In this document: in pieces, positions 47,176-55,876 of the stretch
Numbering within the stretch: position 1 is the stretch's first letter
How the letters are laid out: every line of letters starts with the position of its first letter
From: Verrucomicrobiales bacterium
Lineage (GTDB): Bacteria; Verrucomicrobiota; Verrucomicrobiia; Limisphaerales; JAYPXF01
Reading direction: 5' to 3'
Assembly: GCA_002715965.1 (NCBI GenBank)
Contig: PBAL01000074.1
Span: 62,001 to 126,000, forward strand
Length of the DNA: 64,000 bases
The notes under the pieces: model-generated
Database searches by the model: none
Seen by the model: only the letters and a program-made list of their open reading frames with translations
What the model was told of the DNA's origin: nothing
Position numbers and translations under genes: made by a program

Positions 47176-47528
47176 GTGCCACGAGAACCGCATGCCCGAC
47201 TGCACCGCACTGATCTACGAAGCCATAGACTGTCTGACGCGGAGGGCTACTCAGGCGCGTTGAGCCTGCTAACCCGCGCGATAATTGCTGACCCCGCGCA
47301 ACGCACAAGCCTGCTTCGAGCGTGGGATGGTTCTCCTGAATCTCGATCAAGATGCTGATGCCATCCCAGACTTCGATCGAGCCCTCTCAATTGATTCCGA
47401 ATTCCCTGGCGCTCGAATACTCGGGGGACTTGGCAGAAGCACGCCGCGTCTGCGATCAAGCCGTCCAACTCAATGACCAATTGCCGGGCGTCAAAGAACT
47501 ATGCGAACATCTGTCCGATGCCCCATAA
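47176..47528 (+). pseudogene. TPR protein remnant with two frameshifts
   Basis: Three TPR-like pieces lie in three successive frames. First is EGYSGALSLLTRAIIADP (frame 1), then NAQACFERGMVLLNLDQDAD with AIPDFDRALSIDSEFPGAR (frame 2, from about 47285), then DLAEARRVCDQAVQLNDQ to the stop at 47528 (frame 3). Together they make nearly three full TPR units of a single former gene. Each step is a shift by one. It could be decay, or sequencing error at two sites. Confidence 0.6.
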
Positions 47529-47588
47529 CCACGCCCTGAACCAGAGTGGCAATTCAGGGAATTCGCATTCTCGTCACTGGCGCTTCGC

Positions 47589-47825
47589 TTACCTTCCCAC
47601 GCAATAGAGGTGTTTGTCCGAGCGAATGAAGAGGTTGTCGTCGCTGATTGCCGGCGTGGCGCTGAAGCGTGAACCGTCGCTCAGTTTGTTCTGCGCGATG
47701 AGTTCGGACTTATCACCCAGCTTGACCGCAAGAGTGGTCCCGCTGCTGAGCACTTGATACATCACGCCATTGGCCGCGACCGGCGAGGCGTAGTCGGACC
47801 AGCCAGAACCGGTCCGCTCGCTATG
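47589..47825 (-). pseudogene. C-terminal fragment of a PQQ-like beta-propeller protein
   Basis: The minus-strand frame encodes GSGWSDYASPVAANGVMYQV, then AVKLGDKSELIAQNKLSDGS, FSATPAISDDNLFIRSDKHL and YCVGR before its stop. This is the last one to two blades of a secreted PQQ-like propeller (quinoprotein) protein. Homology ends near 47825, where the EF-hand gene's 3' end begins, and no start is in frame. Only the 3' end survives. Confidence 0.6.
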
Positions 47826-47839
47826 TGCGGGGATAAGGA

Positions 47840-48757
47840 CTAATTGTCGAATTCAGGACGCGCGGGGCGGGCTGTTCCACCGCCCTGGCCACCGCGACCG
47901 CCAAAGCCGCCTTCACCACCGCGACCGCCAAAGCCGCCTTCACCACCGCGGCCACCAGGGCGTCCGCCGAATCCACCGCGACCACCTTGGCCACCGCCCA
48001 TGCGTTCCTGGGCCATCTTGGTGAGTTCCGCCTTGTCGGCGTAGCCGTCTTTGTTGGTATCAGCCCGATCGATGATGGCATGCATGCGCCCGGAGACTTC
48101 GTCCTTGGCGAGCTTGCCATCTTTGTTGGAGTCGAGTGCCATCAGTTTGGCGACCATTTCATTCGGGCCGGGACGTCCGCCCTGACCACCTTGGCTGCTG
48201 AATCCTCCACGGCCTTCACCGAGGGGGCCTCCGAATCCGCGACGGTCACTGCTTTCCCCTGGAGGGCCTCCAAAGCCGCCACGACGGTTGTTGCCAGGAG
48301 GGCCACCGCCCATGCCGCGTCGTTCGGGACGGATCTCGTCTTCGGTGATTTTGCCGTCCTTGTTCTTGTCGAGTTTCTTCAGGGCCGCGACGGCGTTCTC
48401 AATTTCCTTCGCGGAAATTTCACCGTCGCCGTCCGCGTCGAGCGCCTTGGTGATGGGCAGGAAGGTCATCATGTTGCGGGGAGGGCCCATGCGGCCGCCC
48501 CCTCCGCGGCCACCGCGATCACCACCGCGTCCGCCGAAACCGCCTCGGTCGCCACCCGGGCCTCCGAAGCCGCGATCACCACCGGGAGGTCCGCCAAATC
48601 CGCCCCGGTCACCGCCGGGTCCACCGAAGCCGCGACCTTCGCCACGGTTGTCACCACGACCTTGTTGGTCGCGATCAAATCCGCCTCTCTGTGCGAAGGC
48701 GTCCGTCACTGCGAGAGAGATGCAGATTGCGATCAATGCCAACACTTTGTTTTTCAT
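47840..48757 (-). CDS. Secreted EF-hand protein with Gly/Arg/Asp-rich repeats
   Basis: A 305-residue protein with a signal peptide (MKNKVLALIAICISLAVTDA). Four EF-hand calcium loops are visible: DADGDGEISAKE (107-118), DKNKDGKITEDE (130-141), DSNKDGKLAKDE (209-220) and DTNKDGYADKAE (233-244). They are joined by long low-complexity runs of GGDRGGFGG and PGGRGGEGGFGGRG type. Such proteins in Verrucomicrobia and Planctomycetes are probably calcium-binding surface proteins. It lies downstream of a histidine kinase on the same strand, whose periplasmic part is also rich in Arg, Gly, Asp and Pro. It contains a 27-bp tandem repeat. Confidence 0.85.
   Translation of the reverse strand: MKNKVLALIAICISLAVTDAFAQRGGFDRDQQGRGDNRGEGRGFGGPGGDRGGFGGPPGGDRGFGGPGGDRGGFGGRGGDRGGRGGGGRMGPPRNMMTFLPITKALDADGDGEISAKEIENAVAALKKLDKNKDGKITEDEIRPERRGMGGGPPGNNRRGGFGGPPGESSDRRGFGGPLGEGRGGFSSQGGQGGRPGPNEMVAKLMALDSNKDGKLAKDEVSGRMHAIIDRADTNKDGYADKAELTKMAQERMGGGQGGRGGFGGRPGGRGGEGGFGGRGGEGGFGGRGGQGGGTARPARPEFDN
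47889..47953. repeat. 27-bp tandem repeat inside the EF-hand gene
   Basis: Two perfect 27-base units (47889-47915 and 47916-47942) and a partial third encode GGEGGFGGR-type repeats on the minus strand. It is a coding minisatellite that could vary in copy number. Confidence 0.8.
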
Positions 48758-48907
48758 GAGTTACGTTCTGGGGTTGAGTGAATTCTGAAACCAGGTTGTC
48801 GAAAAGCTAATTCGTTCGGTCGTGGCGATGGCGAATTCCCATGCTACGGGAAAGACGATAGCCGGAGAACATTATCGCAAGATGACGGTTGGGAATCATT
48901 CTTGGTT

Positions 48908-50512
48908 TCATGTCCGAGTCAGGCTGAATTGAAGCTGATTCTCCCTCGTGATTTCCGCGTCGAGTTTCATCTCCATGGCATCTGCACAGCTTCGGGCGAG
49001 TGCCAATCCCAGTCCCGAATGGCTGGAATCGGTGCGGGATTTGTCCTGTCGCCACAGGCGCTCAAACATGGGTGAAAGGTCGTCCTTCGTGAGATCGCCC
49101 GCCGGATTCGCGAGGGTGAGTTGCTGGTCTCTGCCGGTACAGATCAGGCGCGATTTTTCCGGCGCGTATTCCGCTGCATTGGAAAGCAGGTTGGACACGA
49201 TGACGCGCAGGAGTTTGTCGTCGGTTTTCCACGTCTGATCCGAATTGAGATCGAATTCGATTACCAGACTGCGCGCTTTCGCCTTTTCCGCGAATGGCTG
49301 CCAGCAGCTCTTCACCAGATCGCCGATTTTGACCTCCGACAATTGGACCTGCGCCTTGCCTTTCTCCAAGCGGGCGAGCATGAGGAGATTCTCGATCAGC
49401 GCCTGCATCTGATCGGAGATATCGCGAACTTCCTCATAATTCTCCGCGTCGGCCTGTTCCGGCCACTTGATCGCGACTTCAGCCATGGATTTCAATTCCG
49501 CGACAGGCGTGCGTAATTCATGGGCGATGTCCGAACTAAATCTGCGTTCGCGTTCGAAGCTGTCTTCGATCCGCGCCAGCAAGCCGTTCAGGGCTTCCGC
49601 GATTGGACGCAGCTCATCCGGCATGTCCGACGGAAACCGGGTTTGAAGACTGCTCGCGTCGATCCGACGCGCCTGCTCGCCCACCTTTTCCAAGGGGGCC
49701 AGGCCTTGGCCGAGAGCGATTCGGACCAGGACGACCGAAGCGAGAATGGCGATCAATCCGGAGAATGTGATGCCACCGAGCAACATCGTGAGTGTCTGAT
49801 CGATCTCAGTGCGGCTCCGGGCCACTACCACGTCAATTTCATCCGGTCGCCCATAACCACCACGTGGCCGCCCGTCGGCTCCGCGGGGTTCCATGCCGCG
49901 ATCCCATTCCGGACGTTCGCGGCCGCGATCGGGCCTTCCCCGCTCTTCGCGATCCGGGCCTCCAACTGTGCGTTCCGGTCCTCGGGGGCCACCGAATTCC
50001 CTCCCGAACCACTCGCGACGATCCCCGTCGCGATCCCCACGGGGAGGACCAGGCCCGGGCCCGAAGCGCCCTCCACCCCGACGAAATCCCGGTGGCGGAC
50101 GAACTTCCATTCCAATCGCGCGCACGATATCGCCGTTCGGCAGCGTCAGATTCTGGAACTTCGCCTGTTCGGTCAGCGACGGCCAGCGGTCGAGGTCTAT
50201 CTGACCGAGCGATTCGGATTTCTCAATGCGCTTTCGTTTGTCCCAGGACTGGAAGTAAGTGCCGCTGTCGGGACGTTCAAAGGCATGGACGTCAAGGCCC
50301 CTGAAGTTGCCGGGAACTTGAGGACGTTCATCGCCGGAGTATCGCGCCCAGAGAAGGAAGCGTACGGGGTTCACCAGTTCGCGCAGTTCGCTGTCGAACT
50401 TGGTTTCCAGACCTTTCTTCACCGAGAAATATAGGGCAGTGCCAGCCGCGCCCCAGAGAATCAGCAATCCCGGCAGCAGCCAGACAAGAAGTCGTTGTCT
50501 GATGCTCTTCAT
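48908..50512 (-). CDS. Sensor histidine kinase with Arg/Gly/Pro/Asp-rich sensor loop
   Basis: A 534-residue two-component kinase. The first membrane segment is at about residues 8-28 and the second at about 242-266. Between them the periplasmic part has an ordinary domain (about 30-135) and an unusual stretch of about 85 residues (140-223) made almost only of Gly, Arg, Pro, Asp and Glu. A HAMP linker follows, then HisKA with the phospho-acceptor H331 in DIAHELRTPVAEL. The N box NLLSNAAEYAPE and G2-like SGLGLALARS are present; the G1 box is degenerate (NPAGDLT). It is coupled to an OmpR-type regulator. Confidence 0.92.
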   Translation of the reverse strand: MKSIRQRLLVWLLPGLLILWGAAGTALYFSVKKGLETKFDSELRELVNPVRFLLWARYSGDERPQVPGNFRGLDVHAFERPDSGTYFQSWDKRKRIEKSESLGQIDLDRWPSLTEQAKFQNLTLPNGDIVRAIGMEVRPPPGFRRGGGRFGPGPGPPRGDRDGDRREWFGREFGGPRGPERTVGGPDREERGRPDRGRERPEWDRGMEPRGADGRPRGGYGRPDEIDVVVARSRTEIDQTLTMLLGGITFSGLIAILASVVLVRIALGQGLAPLEKVGEQARRIDASSLQTRFPSDMPDELRPIAEALNGLLARIEDSFERERRFSSDIAHELRTPVAELKSMAEVAIKWPEQADAENYEEVRDISDQMQALIENLLMLARLEKGKAQVQLSEVKIGDLVKSCWQPFAEKAKARSLVIEFDLNSDQTWKTDDKLLRVIVSNLLSNAAEYAPEKSRLICTGRDQQLTLANPAGDLTKDDLSPMFERLWRQDKSRTDSSHSGLGLALARSCADAMEMKLDAEITRENQLQFSLTRT

Positions 50513-51186
50513 TGCCGCGACTCCATCACGTAACCCTGACCGCGCCGCGTGTGGATCAGCGGGACGGATTCCTTGTCGACCAGAATGTGTTTGCGCAATG
50601 CGCAGATCGCCGAATCCACGACGTTGCTCATCGGCGATGCCATGTCGTCGTAGATGTGTTCCTCGATTTGTGTCCGCGAAACCACCTGGCCCTTGCGCAA
50701 CATCAAATACTCCAGCAGGGAAAACTCACGTGCAGCCAGATCGATCGACTGTCCGGCGCGTTGCACGGTCTTGGCGGCCGAGTCGAGTTCCAAATCTCCA
50801 ACCTGAATCTTTGATGTGCGCTTCTGATACTTGCGACGGCTCAAGGTTTCCACCCGCGCGAGAAGTTCCTCCAGCGCGAACGGTTTCACGAGGTAATCAT
50901 CTGCTCCGCTCCGTAATCCATGCACGCGATCCTCAATAGTGTCCTTTGCCGTGAGGAACAGGATGGGAGCCTCGTTTCCTTCTTTGCGCAGCTTTTCGAG
51001 AATCTGCAGACCGTCCAAACCCGGCAGCATGATATCAAGAATTACCACGTCGTATTCGTGATTCTGCGCCTGCCAGAGACCCTCTTCACCGTCTTTCTCC
51101 GAGTCCACCGCGTAGCCGCTGGACTTGAGCGCCGTGGTCACGGATTTGCGCAGGCGGGGGGAATCTTCTACGAGCAAGACACGCAT
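50509..51186 (-). CDS. OmpR/PhoB family response regulator
   Basis: A 225-residue regulator with a receiver domain (MRVLLVEDSPRLR; phospho-acceptor D51 in VVILDIMLPGLDG; conserved lysine K101 in YLVKPFALEE) and a C-terminal winged-helix DNA-binding domain (FSLLEYLMLRKGQVVSRTQI, VPLIHTRRGQGYVMES). Its stop overlaps the kinase start by four bases (ATGA). The pair probably controls envelope genes nearby, perhaps including the EF-hand protein; this is inference from order. The start at 51186 is family-consistent. Confidence 0.95.
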   Translation of the reverse strand: MRVLLVEDSPRLRKSVTTALKSSGYAVDSEKDGEEGLWQAQNHEYDVVILDIMLPGLDGLQILEKLRKEGNEAPILFLTAKDTIEDRVHGLRSGADDYLVKPFALEELLARVETLSRRKYQKRTSKIQVGDLELDSAAKTVQRAGQSIDLAAREFSLLEYLMLRKGQVVSRTQIEEHIYDDMASPMSNVVDSAICALRKHILVDKESVPLIHTRRGQGYVMESRQ

Positions 51187-51411
51187 GGTTGGAATTTTGT
51201 CAGAATCGGTCAGGCGGACAAAGCGATTCCGCACCGATCGTCTGAAAGGTAAAGAGTCCAGATTACCGGAAGATGATGGGTGGACGGCGGTCTGCAATCA
51301 GCATCCCCAGCTGGCATGGTGTGGAAAAATATTCGAATTGACGGTCTGGCCTTACCTGCCCCTCGGGTTCACTCAAACCGTTATTGGTTTTGGCGTTTCG
51401 GAGCTCGGAGC

Positions 51412-51445
51412 CTATTTGGAATTTGAAGCTTGAAGCCTCAAGCTT
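51412..51445. repeat. AAGCTT-type dispersed repeat, copy at the cytochrome 3' end
   Basis: On the minus strand this reads GAAGCTTGAGGCTTCAAGCT and then an AAATTCC-AAAT block, similar to the arms of the repeat at 56811-56950. It covers the stop codon and last residues of the octaheme cytochrome gene. The stretch 51187-51411, upstream of the response regulator, holds no gene I can support. Confidence 0.5.
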
Positions 51446-53493
51446 CCTCCCGTCTGTAACTCCCCCGCAATACGTGTAATCGCTTCCAAACGCTCCGGCT
51501 CGGTCATGTAATACCGATACCCCTTGTCCTTGAACTTGAAGCCCAGCCACTCCTCCAGACGCCGTTGGGTGAATTGTCGGTTGATGATGTATTCGTCCTC
51601 GACGAGCAGGCGCAGGAGGTCGGGGAGCGCCCATTTGGCCTTGGCCTTCGCAGCGGCTTCGGCGGCCGCAAGGCGGGTGGGACCGTGCCTGCTTCGCAGC
51701 CAGCCCAATCCTGCCGCCTGGCCTCGGGTGGGATAGTTTCGCACGAGCGCGCGCTCGGAATAACGGTGCTCGCGGCCGAACCAATCACGAAGGTGATCGA
51801 TCGTCCAATCGATGGTTTTCTCAAGGTGACAGAGATTGCAGGCGTTGGGCTGATTGGCCTCGATCATTTCCTTGTCGGTCGGATTGAAGATGCAATGGGT
51901 GCGGACCATGTCCTGCATGCCCTCGTTGATCTTCGGCATGTGGCAGTTCATGCAATCACTGCCGACGCTGTCGGCTGCATGATGCGTGTGGGCGGTGAGT
52001 CGCTTTGCATCCTTGAATTCTGCGTGGCAACTGAGGCAGCTCGCATTGTCTTCCTGGCGGGAGGGTTTCCATTTCTTGCCAATGCCCTGGTGGGGATCGT
52101 GGCAATGCACACAGGAGAGCGTTTCACGTGTGCTGTGCGGATCGCTTTTCTTGTAGCAGGACCCTTTCACCGCATCGGAAAACTCGGTGGAGTTCCAGGT
52201 GTCGACTCCGTTGGCGTATCTGGGGCGCCCACCGGAATGGCAACGGGCGCAGATGAAGTTTGAGTTCTCCTTCGTGCGGGCATGAATGGTCTTGAGGGCT
52301 TCCGCATCGGCCGGCTGGTTGGGATTGTTGGAGGGGGTGAAAACGTGCGGGCTCTTTGGAAAGAACGCCGGCAGGTAATCGGATTTCGTCTTCGTGCTGC
52401 GTTTGACGTGGTCGTCGCAGCCGTTGTGGCATGCTTCACAGGCGATTCCAAGGGACACGCCATGGCCCTTGAACGGAAGCATGTTGAACTGTTCCTGAAG
52501 TTGAAGAACATCGGCGTCGCTGATTTCGCCCGGAGATTTCTTCAATGCAAACTGAGGGCGTTCGGACTCCACATACCCGCTCACATCGAAGGCGACCGAA
52601 CGCGGAGCAAGACCGGCCAGACGCTTTGCACCGCCGGGATTTACCGCCCAATCGCCGAAGGGCCGCGTGGTGTGACAGGTCGAACAGCCGCCATCGTAGG
52701 GCGCGATATCGTGGTCGGAGAAGGGGTCGCGCCGGTCGTCATCATGGTCGGTGGCGCGAAAGACGTGGACGCTGGGAACCCATTCCGCCTCGTCGATCCA
52801 ATAACCGAAGGGAAGGACATGTTCGAGCGTGCGTGAGGCCGGTGATTCCCGCGGATCGCCTTCCACGAGCGTGCCGACGTAATACTGAAAGAAGCGCGAC
52901 CCGATCGTGCGGGTGATCGCATACACGCGTCGTCTGGATTCGCGCGTGAGTTCCATTCGGTATTGCCCGTCCTTCGTGTGGAATCGCGCGACGCCACCAA
53001 GGTAGCGAATCTCCTTTGTGCCGGAAAAATCACCGATGACGTTTTCGGGTGTGGCGTAGGCGTTCATCCGGCTGTGCGGATGGTTTCTCCAGGCAACGTG
53101 ATTGTCCTCGTGACAGTCGAGGCAGCTTTCATGCCCGGCGTAATCCGCCAGTCGGATATTGCTGTTCGTGCCGGTGTCCGGACTCGCATCGCGGATGGCA
53201 TCGGGAACTTCGGTCAGCCAGAAGGTTGCAGTGTTCGCCGGATTCCAGTGGTTGGCGAATCCGCGTTCGACATAGTGGCCATTCTTGTATTTGTTCGTGG
53301 AAGCGCTCTCGGAGGCGTAGGAACCGGAGGACTGTGGCGCTGCGCCGAGGATCTTCTCCGTTGGATCTTCGGTTCGCGTTGTCTTGAACACCATGAAGGC
53401 GAGCCCAAACACCAGCACGGCAACCCCGATTGTCAGGACGGCCTCGCTCTTGCCAGCAGAAGATTTCGAATCAGGTTGGTTGTCGTCTGGCAT
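51412..53493 (-). CDS. Octaheme cytochrome c, membrane-anchored (paralog 1)
   Basis: A 693-residue protein with one N-terminal membrane anchor (about residues 19-37) and eight CxxCH haem sites at residues 124, 270, 352, 415, 461, 486, 514 and 552. The sites are CLDCH, CSTCH, CEACH, CARCH, CVHCH, CLSCH, CMNCH and CNLCH. Extra histidines that may be distal ligands cluster between 497 and 510 (AHTHHA). A helical C-terminal region of about 130 residues follows. It likely carries electrons on the periplasmic face of the inner membrane; partners are unknown. It is a diverged duplicate of the gene at 53663. Its last residues (LRLQASNSK) are encoded by a dispersed repeat. Confidence 0.85.
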   Translation of the reverse strand: MPDDNQPDSKSSAGKSEAVLTIGVAVLVFGLAFMVFKTTRTEDPTEKILGAAPQSSGSYASESASTNKYKNGHYVERGFANHWNPANTATFWLTEVPDAIRDASPDTGTNSNIRLADYAGHESCLDCHEDNHVAWRNHPHSRMNAYATPENVIGDFSGTKEIRYLGGVARFHTKDGQYRMELTRESRRRVYAITRTIGSRFFQYYVGTLVEGDPRESPASRTLEHVLPFGYWIDEAEWVPSVHVFRATDHDDDRRDPFSDHDIAPYDGGCSTCHTTRPFGDWAVNPGGAKRLAGLAPRSVAFDVSGYVESERPQFALKKSPGEISDADVLQLQEQFNMLPFKGHGVSLGIACEACHNGCDDHVKRSTKTKSDYLPAFFPKSPHVFTPSNNPNQPADAEALKTIHARTKENSNFICARCHSGGRPRYANGVDTWNSTEFSDAVKGSCYKKSDPHSTRETLSCVHCHDPHQGIGKKWKPSRQEDNASCLSCHAEFKDAKRLTAHTHHAADSVGSDCMNCHMPKINEGMQDMVRTHCIFNPTDKEMIEANQPNACNLCHLEKTIDWTIDHLRDWFGREHRYSERALVRNYPTRGQAAGLGWLRSRHGPTRLAAAEAAAKAKAKWALPDLLRLLVEDEYIINRQFTQRRLEEWLGFKFKDKGYRYYMTEPERLEAITRIAGELQTGGSLRLQASNSK

Positions 53494-53578
53494 GGATTGC
53501 TCGAAATAGGCTACGAATTCTGACGCAGGCCTCGGAGCCATGTGCCGGTTCGAAATCTGAACTGTGCTGAATTTCTGA

Positions 53579-53606
53579 TGGAGTGCCGTGCATGCTCCGC
53601 GCTCCA
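53579..53606. repeat. Short palindrome between the cytochrome genes
   Basis: TGGAGTGCCGTGCATGCTCC and the following GCGCTCCA fold back on themselves. The TGGAG...GCGCTCCA ends resemble the outer arms of the palindrome at 58644-58811. It lies in the 170-base gap between paralogous cytochrome genes. Confidence 0.35.
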
Positions 53607-53662
53607 AATCGAGGTGCGACTCACGGATATGGCCTTATCGGTCGTATTAATTTTCCAGCGAT

Positions 53663-55666
53663 TCATGGCACTATTGTTCGTTCTCTCACCCGCGCCAGGA
53701 TATCAGACTTCACGCGGTCGATGTTGAGACGGCGTTTGATGGGCGACATGTAGAACTGATAACCCATGTCCTTCATCTTGATCCCGAGGAGTTCATCGAT
53801 TCGTCGCTGCGTGAATTGACGGTTCACAAGCGTGGGGTCCTTGACCAGCAGTTCGAGCAGTTGCGGCATCGCCCTTCCGGACTTGGCGAGAACATCGGCA
53901 CCGACCAGCCGGACGGCCATGTTGGTGCTGGCCAGCCAGCCGACGGCCGCGGGTTCGCTGCGGTCGGGATAATTGGCCGCCAGTTTTTCTTCCGAGTAAT
54001 CATGCGACTCGCTGTACCACTTGCGAAGGTGCCCGATCGTCCAGTCAATAGTCTCATCGACATGACACATGTTGCAGGCGTTGGGTTGGTTGGCTTCGAT
54101 CATCGAGCGATCGGTCGGGCTGAAGATGTGATGCGTCCGCACCATGTCCTGAAGCCCTTCATTGATCTTCGGCATGTGACAGTTCATGCACTGGCTGCCC
54201 GCGCTGCCAACTGCGTGATGCGTGTGAGCGGCAAGAGTTTCGGTGTTTTCATATTGCTTATGGCAACTGATGCACTTCGCAGAGTCCTGTGCGGGAGTGG
54301 GCTTCCATTTCGGACCGGTGGGCGTGTGTGGATTGTGACAGTGCAGGCAGGTCATTGATTCCATGTTGTGGGCGGCTGCCTTCTTCGGGTCGTAACAATG
54401 ACCCTGGGTCGCATCGGAAAACTCGGTGGAATTCCAGGTGTCGATCCCGTTGGCGTAATTCGGCCGCTTGCCGGAATGACACTGGGCACAGGTGTAGTTC
54501 AGATTTGCGACCGACCGCCCCCGAAGCGCGTCATCGTGTTTGTCAACTGAATGCAGATGCGGACTCACCGGGAAAAACGATGGCAGATCACGTCCTTCGT
54601 CCTTGGTGCTGTTCTTTGCGTGCTTGGCCGAACCGTGATGGCAGGCCTCGCATGAGATGCCGACGCTGACGCCCTTGTCCAGGACAAGGAACTCGGAAAC
54701 CTGTTTGCCCATCGTGCCGATTTGTTCCGACGTATAGATTCCCAACGGGAGGTTCCCCTTCAACAGATTGGTATGCTCCTCCTGAAGATAGCCGCCCAGG
54801 TGAAACGATACCGGTCGCGGTGAAAACGCCGTCATCCGTTTCCAACCGGTCTGCCGAATCAGCCGGTCGCCCGCGGGATAGGTGTTGTGACAGTCCGAAC
54901 ACACAGCATCGTACTCCATCACCTGGTCATTCTCGAAGGCGTCCGTTTCATCGCCGTCGAGCTGCCGTTCGCGAAAGACGTGCACGGTGGGAACCCACTG
55001 TTTCTCATCGATCCAATAACCAAGCGGCAACACGTGATCCACCGCTCGGCGCATGGATTCGTAGGAGGCGTTTCCATCGATCAGCTTGCCGATGTAGTAT
55101 TGCGTGAAACGTGAGCCGATCGTGCGATTCACGGCGTAGGTCCAGGACTTTCCGCCACGTTCCAGCTTCATGCGGTATTTGTCCCCCTCCATGTAAAAGC
55201 GACCGATGCCACCCTGGTATTCAATCGTCGCGTTGCCGGAAAAGTCGCCGAGAACAAACTCCTTCGTCGCCATGGAACTCATGAAGCGATGCGGATGCTG
55301 TGACCAGCCGTGATAATTGTCTTCGTGGCATTCCTGGCAGGACTCGGCGCCTGCATAGTCCCGCCTACGAACGTTGCTTCGCTCGCCAGTGTCAACGGCG
55401 CCGTCGCGGATGCGGTCGGGCACCTTCTCCCAGTACATCACGAATTCGTTCGTGGGTTCCCAGATGTTGGTGAGGAAGGTGTTTTGAATCGTGCGTGGTT
55501 CGGTGTCCAATGTCACGCCCGGCTCTGCTTGCAGCAATGGATCGGGTTCGACGCGCAAGACGATTACCGCGACGAGCAGCATGCCACCCAACATGAACAA
55601 CAACGCGAGCCAGCGCGAAGACCCCGAGGGCGCGCTTTCCGGTTCGTCGATGCCGTCGTCGCTCAT
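53663..55666 (-). CDS. Octaheme cytochrome c, membrane-anchored (paralog 2)
   Basis: A 667-residue protein with a membrane anchor at about residues 19-38 and eight CxxCH sites at residues 110, 256, 339, 393, 440, 465, 493 and 531 (CQECH, CSDCH, CEACH, CAQCH, CLHCH, CISCH, CMNCH, CNMCH). The order and spacing match paralog 1 closely, as do blocks such as YANGIDTWNSTEFSDA, NCHMPKINEGLQDMVRTH and NRQFTQRRIDELLG. It begins the leftward pair, 169 bases before paralog 1. Probable role: periplasmic electron transfer or a multihaem reductase; the substrate is unknown. It shares the 210-base upstream gap with the LpxL-like gene. Confidence 0.88.
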   Translation of the reverse strand: MSDDGIDEPESAPSGSSRWLALLFMLGGMLLVAVIVLRVEPDPLLQAEPGVTLDTEPRTIQNTFLTNIWEPTNEFVMYWEKVPDRIRDGAVDTGERSNVRRRDYAGAESCQECHEDNYHGWSQHPHRFMSSMATKEFVLGDFSGNATIEYQGGIGRFYMEGDKYRMKLERGGKSWTYAVNRTIGSRFTQYYIGKLIDGNASYESMRRAVDHVLPLGYWIDEKQWVPTVHVFRERQLDGDETDAFENDQVMEYDAVCSDCHNTYPAGDRLIRQTGWKRMTAFSPRPVSFHLGGYLQEEHTNLLKGNLPLGIYTSEQIGTMGKQVSEFLVLDKGVSVGISCEACHHGSAKHAKNSTKDEGRDLPSFFPVSPHLHSVDKHDDALRGRSVANLNYTCAQCHSGKRPNYANGIDTWNSTEFSDATQGHCYDPKKAAAHNMESMTCLHCHNPHTPTGPKWKPTPAQDSAKCISCHKQYENTETLAAHTHHAVGSAGSQCMNCHMPKINEGLQDMVRTHHIFSPTDRSMIEANQPNACNMCHVDETIDWTIGHLRKWYSESHDYSEEKLAANYPDRSEPAAVGWLASTNMAVRLVGADVLAKSGRAMPQLLELLVKDPTLVNRQFTQRRIDELLGIKMKDMGYQFYMSPIKRRLNIDRVKSDILARVRERTIVP

Positions 55667-55876
55667 GAGTGTGCTGCCAAGCTACCAGCATTCACCGGGA
55701 CCGGCAATTTAGGACTGGTTTGGTGAGCCAATTCAGGTGTAGACAACGAGTTGGCCACTTGGTTCAAGCCCGGTACGCAGGGATCTGGGGAATACATTTT
55801 GCTTGTCTTCCAATCTCCTGTCTTTCAACTCAATCCCCTTGATCCAATCCCTGCCAATCGAAATCCGCGTGCCGGC

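Noticed and set aside
47889..48690. Possible CRISPR-like array in GC-rich repeats
   Set aside because: The repeats are short glycine/arginine codons within one open frame, with no spacers; they are coding tandem repeats.
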